From assembly GCA_964496245.1 (NCBI GenBank), contig CAZBZG010000220.1:1-8072 (forward strand): 8,072 nt of DNA. Direction: 5' to 3'. Below the pieces are notes generated by a model that worked only from the letters and a program-made list of their open reading frames with translations, did no database searches and was not told the origin of the DNA. Numbering within the stretch: the first letter of the stretch is position 1; each line of letters starts with the position of its first letter. A program made the translations under genes and the position numbers. Origin of the DNA: CAZBZG01 sp964496245. Lineage in GTDB: Bacteria > Planctomycetota > SZUA-567. Below, in pieces: positions 4,961 through 8,072 of this stretch.

Positions 4961-6049
4961 CTACGACTCCAGCGAATGGCTTGGCAGGGCCGTGCGATCG
5001 CGCAGCTCCATGTAGACCTCGTTGTAGTAGAGCCCGCTCTCCACCGGCGTATTGGAGGGGATGTGGTTGCCCACGGCCTGGAAGAAGCCGGGGCAGTCCC
5101 GGCCGGTCGTCATGGAGCGTTCGACCTCGGCGCGGATCGCTTCCCGGCTGCCCGTCAGCAGCACGCGCGTGTCCACGTCCCCGATGTAGCCGTGGGTCCT
5201 GCCGTGGCGTTCCACGAACGAGGCCATGTCGTTGCCCGGCTCCACCACCAGCGTGCGCGCACCGCAAGCCAGGATGTCGTCGAAGAACATGTCGTAGGTG
5301 CCGTCGCTCGTGAACACGATGATCTTGCCCGCGTCCACGAGCGGCTGCCAGAGGCGCTTGTAAGCGGGAAAGACGAACGCCCGGTACCAGTCCGGGTGCA
5401 GGAAGGGCCCGCTGCTCCAGACAATGTCGTCGTGCACCATGACCACGGGCACGTCGCTGTCGGCCAGGGCCTCGAAGAACGGCCGGATCCACTGTTCGTA
5501 GCGCTGCGCGATCCAGCCGAACTGCTCGGGATCGAGGCCGGCAACCATGAGGAGCATGTCCCAACCGAAGATGTCGATGAAGCCGCTGACCATGGTGATG
5601 TAGGTGCCGGTCATGTTGACCGCGTCACCATAGAAATCGCAATTCTTGCGGTACTGCTCCTCGAAACGCCGCACCAGGTCCCCGTGCTCGACCTGCGGCA
5701 GCTGCGTGAGGGGGTCGAACGCCAGCGCGTCCTCCGGGGTCTCGAACGGGCAGTGAATCTGGTCGTTCCGGTCCACGCCGCCTTTCATGTACTCGGCGTG
5801 GCCCATACTGGTCACCCACTCGCCCAGGAACTGCCGGCTGACCAAGACGGACCAGCGGAACGAAAAGTCCCACGCCGACAGCAGCTTCTTGCGCGCGGCA
5901 ACGAGGTCCGGTTCCCGGCTGCTCAGGTCCACCTGCGTGCCCGTGGCCGCATTGATCAGCTCGTAATGACTCTGCACGGAGTATTCGGTGCGCGGAATGA
6001 CGTCCGGTCGCTCCAGGTTGAGTGCAGCCCAGCCAGCTTCGTAGCCCAT
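4961..6049 (-). CDS. Uroporphyrinogen decarboxylase-like (UroD/MtaA superfamily) protein with altered metal-site motif
   Basis: This protein of about 362 residues has the UroD-like barrel pattern. It contains a MVHDDIVWSSGPFLHPDWYR stretch (about 203-222, resembling the family's D-x-G-pLisPelYr segment), KIIVFTSDGTYDMFFDDIL (about 242-260), TLVVEPGNDM and GYIGDVDTRVLLTGS. The superfamily includes haem-pathway UroD and corrinoid-dependent methyltransferases (MtaA, MtbA). Here the HxCG zinc motif of the methyltransferases reads TSDG (247-250), and the later Cys region reads GNHIPSNTP, so the usual metal ligands are missing. True UroD is unlikely. Start choice: GGAG (6057-6060 on the complement) sits seven bases before the ATG at 6049 but only one base before an ATG at 6055, so 6049 is preferred. 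It lies 191 bp downstream of a LacI-type regulator that may control it. Substrate unknown. Confidence 0.8.
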   Translation of the reverse strand: MGYEAGWAALNLERPDVIPRTEYSVQSHYELINAATGTQVDLSSREPDLVAARKKLLSAWDFSFRWSVLVSRQFLGEWVTSMGHAEYMKGGVDRNDQIHCPFETPEDALAFDPLTQLPQVEHGDLVRRFEEQYRKNCDFYGDAVNMTGTYITMVSGFIDIFGWDMLLMVAGLDPEQFGWIAQRYEQWIRPFFEALADSDVPVVMVHDDIVWSSGPFLHPDWYRAFVFPAYKRLWQPLVDAGKIIVFTSDGTYDMFFDDILACGARTLVVEPGNDMASFVERHGRTHGYIGDVDTRVLLTGSREAIRAEVERSMTTGRDCPGFFQAVGNHIPSNTPVESGLYYNEVYMELRDRTALPSHSLES

Positions 6050-6120
6050 GGACATTCTCCAGGTGGTCCAACAAGGGAGCGAGCTCCGAGGCCCCTCCGG
6101 TCCCTACAGGATACATGCTC

Positions 6121-6134
6121 GGCGCCAAAGCGCC
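6121..6134 (-). repeat. 5-bp hairpin in the leader of the UroD-like gene
   Basis: GGCGC (6121-6125) and GCGCC (6130-6134) flank CAAA, about 70 bp before the gene start. It could be a leader hairpin or chance in GC-rich DNA. Confidence 0.25.
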
Positions 6135-6154
6135 ATGGCCCAGGCACAGGGATG

Positions 6155-6183
6155 GATATACGATTTACAGATTGTCCTGTCGC
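6155..6183 (-). promoter_or_regulatory. Candidate promoter for the UroD-like gene
   Basis: On the complement, GCGACA (6183-6178), a 17-base spacer and TATATC (6160-6155) each match four of six consensus bases. The patch is conspicuously AT-rich in a GC-rich setting and lies about 105 bp before the gene start. It is the likeliest place for LacI-type control, although no clear central-CG palindrome is visible. Confidence 0.35.
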
Positions 6184-6200
6184 GCGCCCGGCTTCCCGTA

Positions 6201-6220
6201 TCCCGGCACCATCCGGCACC
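6201..6220. repeat. 10-bp imperfect tandem repeat between the LacI and UroD-like genes
   Basis: TCCCGGCACC is followed directly by ATCCGGCACC, sharing eight of ten bases, one helical turn apart and just upstream of the proposed -35. These could be paired protein-binding half-sites or chance. Confidence 0.3.
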
Positions 6221-6240
6221 CCGGCCCGCAGCCGCATGCC

Positions 6241-7266
6241 CTACCGTTGCCCCACCGACGCGCCCGGCACATAGACCGGCTCGATGGTCTCCCGGATGAC
6301 CGTGGGCACGCGGAGGTGTGCGAGCAGGCGCTCGGTGGCGCGGCGGTAGACCGCTTCGTAGGAGATGTCGATGGTGGCGAGCTTGACGGGAAGGGTCTCC
6401 AGGAACGGAAGGTTGTCGTAGCCGATGATGGACACGTCCTCCGGGATGCGCAGCCCGGCGTCGAGCAGGCCGTAGGCCACGCCCACGGCCGTGAGATCGT
6501 TCACCACGAAGATGCAGTCGATGCGGCCGTTCCGGATGTCCGGGATGAGCTTGCCTACGGACGCCCGTCCGCCGCGCACGCCCAGTCCGTGCGGTCCGCC
6601 GTCGACCAGGCGCACGTCGGTGCCCGCGAATCCGTCGCAAAATCCCTCCCACCGCAGCTGGCAGACGTTCATGGACGCTAGGCATCCGGTGATGTGGGCC
6701 GGGTGCTTGTGGCCCGTGCGGCGGAAGGCGCGCGCGGCCGCCCGGCCGCCCCGGCGGTTGCCCGTATAGCAGGCCTGCACTCCGGCCGGGGGTTCGATCT
6801 GTCCGCAGCAGACGTAGGGCACGTCCCTGCGGCACAGGCGGGCGAGCACGGTCTCGTCCGCTTCGTGGAGCAGGACCCCGTCGCCGAGCACGGGTCCGGC
6901 GAAGGCATCTGCGTCGTCCGGCGTGCGGAACGTCGCCAGGTTCAGCTGGTACATGGACGTCTCGAGCGCGGTGCGGATGCCACGGATCATATCCGAATAG
7001 AACCACTTGTAGATGCGGTCGTCCCGGTGGGCGGCCCGGCCCTGGCGCTCGAGGAGCGTGATCCGGCCCGTGCCCCTGCGCCGCAGCGCGCTCGCGCTCT
7101 TGTCCGGTACGTACCCGAGCGCTGCGGCCGCCTGGCGCACCTGCTGGATCTTGCCGGGCGAGACGCGTTCGGGCGCGTTGTAGACCCGGCTGACCGTGGC
7201 CGTGCTCACCCCGGCCCGCCGGGCCACAGCATCGCGCGTGACCCTCACGTGTTCCGCTCGAGCCAT
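6241..7266 (-). CDS. LacI-family transcriptional regulator
   Basis: This 341-residue protein has LacI/GalR architecture. The N-terminal helix-turn-helix covers about residues 10-29 (TRDAVARRAGVSTATVSRVY). A hinge helix follows with the DNA-intercalating leucine at 61 (ASALRRR). The rest is a periplasmic-binding-protein-like effector domain ending in IPEDVSIIGYDNLPFLETL, and RWEGF (about 212-216) and FVVNDLTAVG are family-typical. The ATG at 7266 has GAGG ten bases upstream and overlaps the preceding UroD-like gene by 22 bases. A GTG at 7248, giving 335 residues and a GTGA stop-start overlap, would begin directly before the conserved VTRDAV and is a real alternative. Members usually bind sugars or nucleosides and repress nearby catabolic genes. 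The ligand is unknown. The overlap implies co-transcription with the upstream UroD-like gene. Confidence 0.93.
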   Translation of the reverse strand: MARAEHVRVTRDAVARRAGVSTATVSRVYNAPERVSPGKIQQVRQAAAALGYVPDKSASALRRRGTGRITLLERQGRAAHRDDRIYKWFYSDMIRGIRTALETSMYQLNLATFRTPDDADAFAGPVLGDGVLLHEADETVLARLCRRDVPYVCCGQIEPPAGVQACYTGNRRGGRAAARAFRRTGHKHPAHITGCLASMNVCQLRWEGFCDGFAGTDVRLVDGGPHGLGVRGGRASVGKLIPDIRNGRIDCIFVVNDLTAVGVAYGLLDAGLRIPEDVSIIGYDNLPFLETLPVKLATIDISYEAVYRRATERLLAHLRVPTVIRETIEPVYVPGASVGQR

Positions 7267-8072
7267 GTCAGCATGTCCTCGACCTGTTCGCGTGTGCCGC
7301 CCACCTGGTAGACAATGCCTTCGGGACCGAGCAGGCGGTGGAGCTCTTTGACCGCGTCCAGGTCCGGCGGATAGAGGACGAGCCCCTTGCCCGCGTTGCG
7401 GCAGCGCTGGAGCACGTCGGTCCAGAGGTGCATGGACTTCTGCCCCGCGCCCGAAACCCACTGGATCGCGTCGATGCTGCGGATCGCCAGAATGTCGTCG
7501 AGGTGCACGAGCGCGCCGGGCCCGTCCAGGTGGTAGATGCAGTGGTCGAGGAAGTCGGCCTCCTCTTCGAGCGCCGGGATGATGAACCGCCGGCTCACCT
7601 CGGGACTGACCATGCAGATGAAGTCGCACTGAATGGTCGCGTACCGGTCCTCGCACCAAAAGGGGATCCAGCCCACGGAGCCGGTGGCACGGCTCATGCC
7701 GCCGGCCTCGTAGAGCCCCTCGTAGACCGGCGCGTACGCGGCGCGCACGTCCTGCATGGCGCGCGCGACCTGGTCGGGGCAGTCGAGGAAGTCCATGCAC
7801 AGCCGCTCGGCCCCACGCAGCGCGAGCAGGGCGTCCGCGTTCGAATGCAGGTCGCTCATGCCCACCACGTACCGGCCGCGGCTGTATTCGTGGAGCATCC
7901 GGCTCCAGGCGCACGCCTTCTGCCACGTCGGATTCTCGGTCGAGAACTTTAGCGGCAGTGAAGCGGCCCAGTCGTCCACGATGGGCTCCACCCAGTTCGT
8001 GTTCGGCGAATCCTCGTTGAAATGAAGCTCTGTGCCAAAGAAGGCGGCAAACTGATCCGGGCCGAGGTCCGG
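7245..8072 (-). CDS. Second UroD-like protein, C-terminal part; 5' end outside the window
   Basis: The frame stays open to the right edge. About 275 residues are visible, beginning PDLGPDQFAAFFGTELHF, so a start near 7991 would cut through conserved sequence. Likely family features are VVGMSDLHSNADALLALRG, a helix LCMDFLDCPDQVARAM, the core YHLDGPGALVHLDDILAI, DAIQWVSGAGQ and AGKGLVLYPPD. The HLDG segment probably occupies the place of HxCG in corrinoid methyltransferases of the UroD superfamily, keeping His but replacing Cys by Asp. It differs greatly from the neighbour at 4961-6049, so the two are not a recent duplication. Its stop overlaps the LacI-type regulator, so the pair is probably one transcript. 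The superfamily call is by motif resemblance; the substrate and cofactor are unknown. Confidence 0.72.
   Translation of the reverse strand, partial: PDLGPDQFAAFFGTELHFNEDSPNTNWVEPIVDDWAASLPLKFSTENPTWQKACAWSRMLHEYSRGRYVVGMSDLHSNADALLALRGAERLCMDFLDCPDQVARAMQDVRAAYAPVYEGLYEAGGMSRATGSVGWIPFWCEDRYATIQCDFICMVSPEVSRRFIIPALEEEADFLDHCIYHLDGPGALVHLDDILAIRSIDAIQWVSGAGQKSMHLWTDVLQRCRNAGKGLVLYPPDLDAVKELHRLLGPEGIVYQVGGTREQVEDMLTWLERNT

Noticed and set aside
6076..6087. Short palindrome GGAGC-GA-GCTCC upstream of the UroD-like gene
   Set aside because: Only five paired bases with a two-base centre in GC-rich sequence; no reason to prefer it over chance as a LacI-type operator.
4976..6274. Plus-strand open frame (432 codons) opposite the UroD-like gene
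   Set aside because: Antisense shadow with His-, Val- and Arg-rich composition; the minus strand carries the recognisable protein.
6694..7311. Plus-strand open frame opposite the LacI-type gene
   Set aside because: Shadow of a gene with clear helix-turn-helix and effector domains.
7245..7991. Treating GTG at 7991 as the true start of the second UroD-like gene
   Set aside because: The frame continues to the window edge with protein-like sequence (GTELHFNEDSPNTNWVEP), so the gene is truncated by the window.

Overview
The window is high-GC bacterial DNA from a draft assembly (one run of exactly ten Ns at 3979-3988). The presence of a hybrid cluster protein with a small 4Fe ferredoxin points to an anaerobic or micro-aerobic lifestyle. 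Two divergent uroporphyrinogen-decarboxylase-like proteins beside a LacI-type regulator are an arrangement I associate with Lentisphaerota, Kiritimatiellota or Planctomycetota. That taxonomic guess rests on gene content only and is weak.

Plus strand, 1-4916. The left edge holds the C-terminal part of a hybrid cluster protein (Hcp), followed by a 58-residue ferredoxin of the Desulfovibrio gigas Fd-II type. A promoter-like TTGACA/CATGAT pair then precedes a cysteine-biosynthesis block: cysK (cysteine synthase A), a GTG-started serine O-acetyltransferase, and an AEC-family membrane transporter. The acetyltransferase makes O-acetylserine and CysK converts it with sulfide to cysteine. The transporter may move a related metabolite, but this is conjecture. 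The transporter gene is interrupted by the assembly gap and continues in another frame after it. Next comes a less GC-rich toxin-antitoxin island at about 4250-4916: a ribbon-helix-helix antitoxin and a PIN-domain toxin joined by an ATGA overlap, driven by a promoter whose -10 sits in the middle of a 23-bp near-perfect palindrome.

Minus strand, 8072-4961. Read in transcription order, there is a UroD-like protein truncated by the right window edge, then a LacI-family repressor whose start overlaps the previous stop, then an intergenic region of about 190 bp with an AT-rich promoter-like patch, then a second, full-length UroD-like protein. The layout suggests a LacI-controlled catabolic or methyl-transfer locus with an unknown substrate. 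The two halves of the window converge at 4917-4960 with no recognisable terminator.

The points most worth a second look are the UroD-like/LacI locus, in which the HxCG metal-site motif of corrinoid methyltransferases appears changed; the toxin-antitoxin operator; and an 8-bp GC inverted repeat enclosing the cysK -35 box. I found no CRISPR array, tRNA, rRNA, insertion sequence or clear defence system other than the toxin-antitoxin pair.
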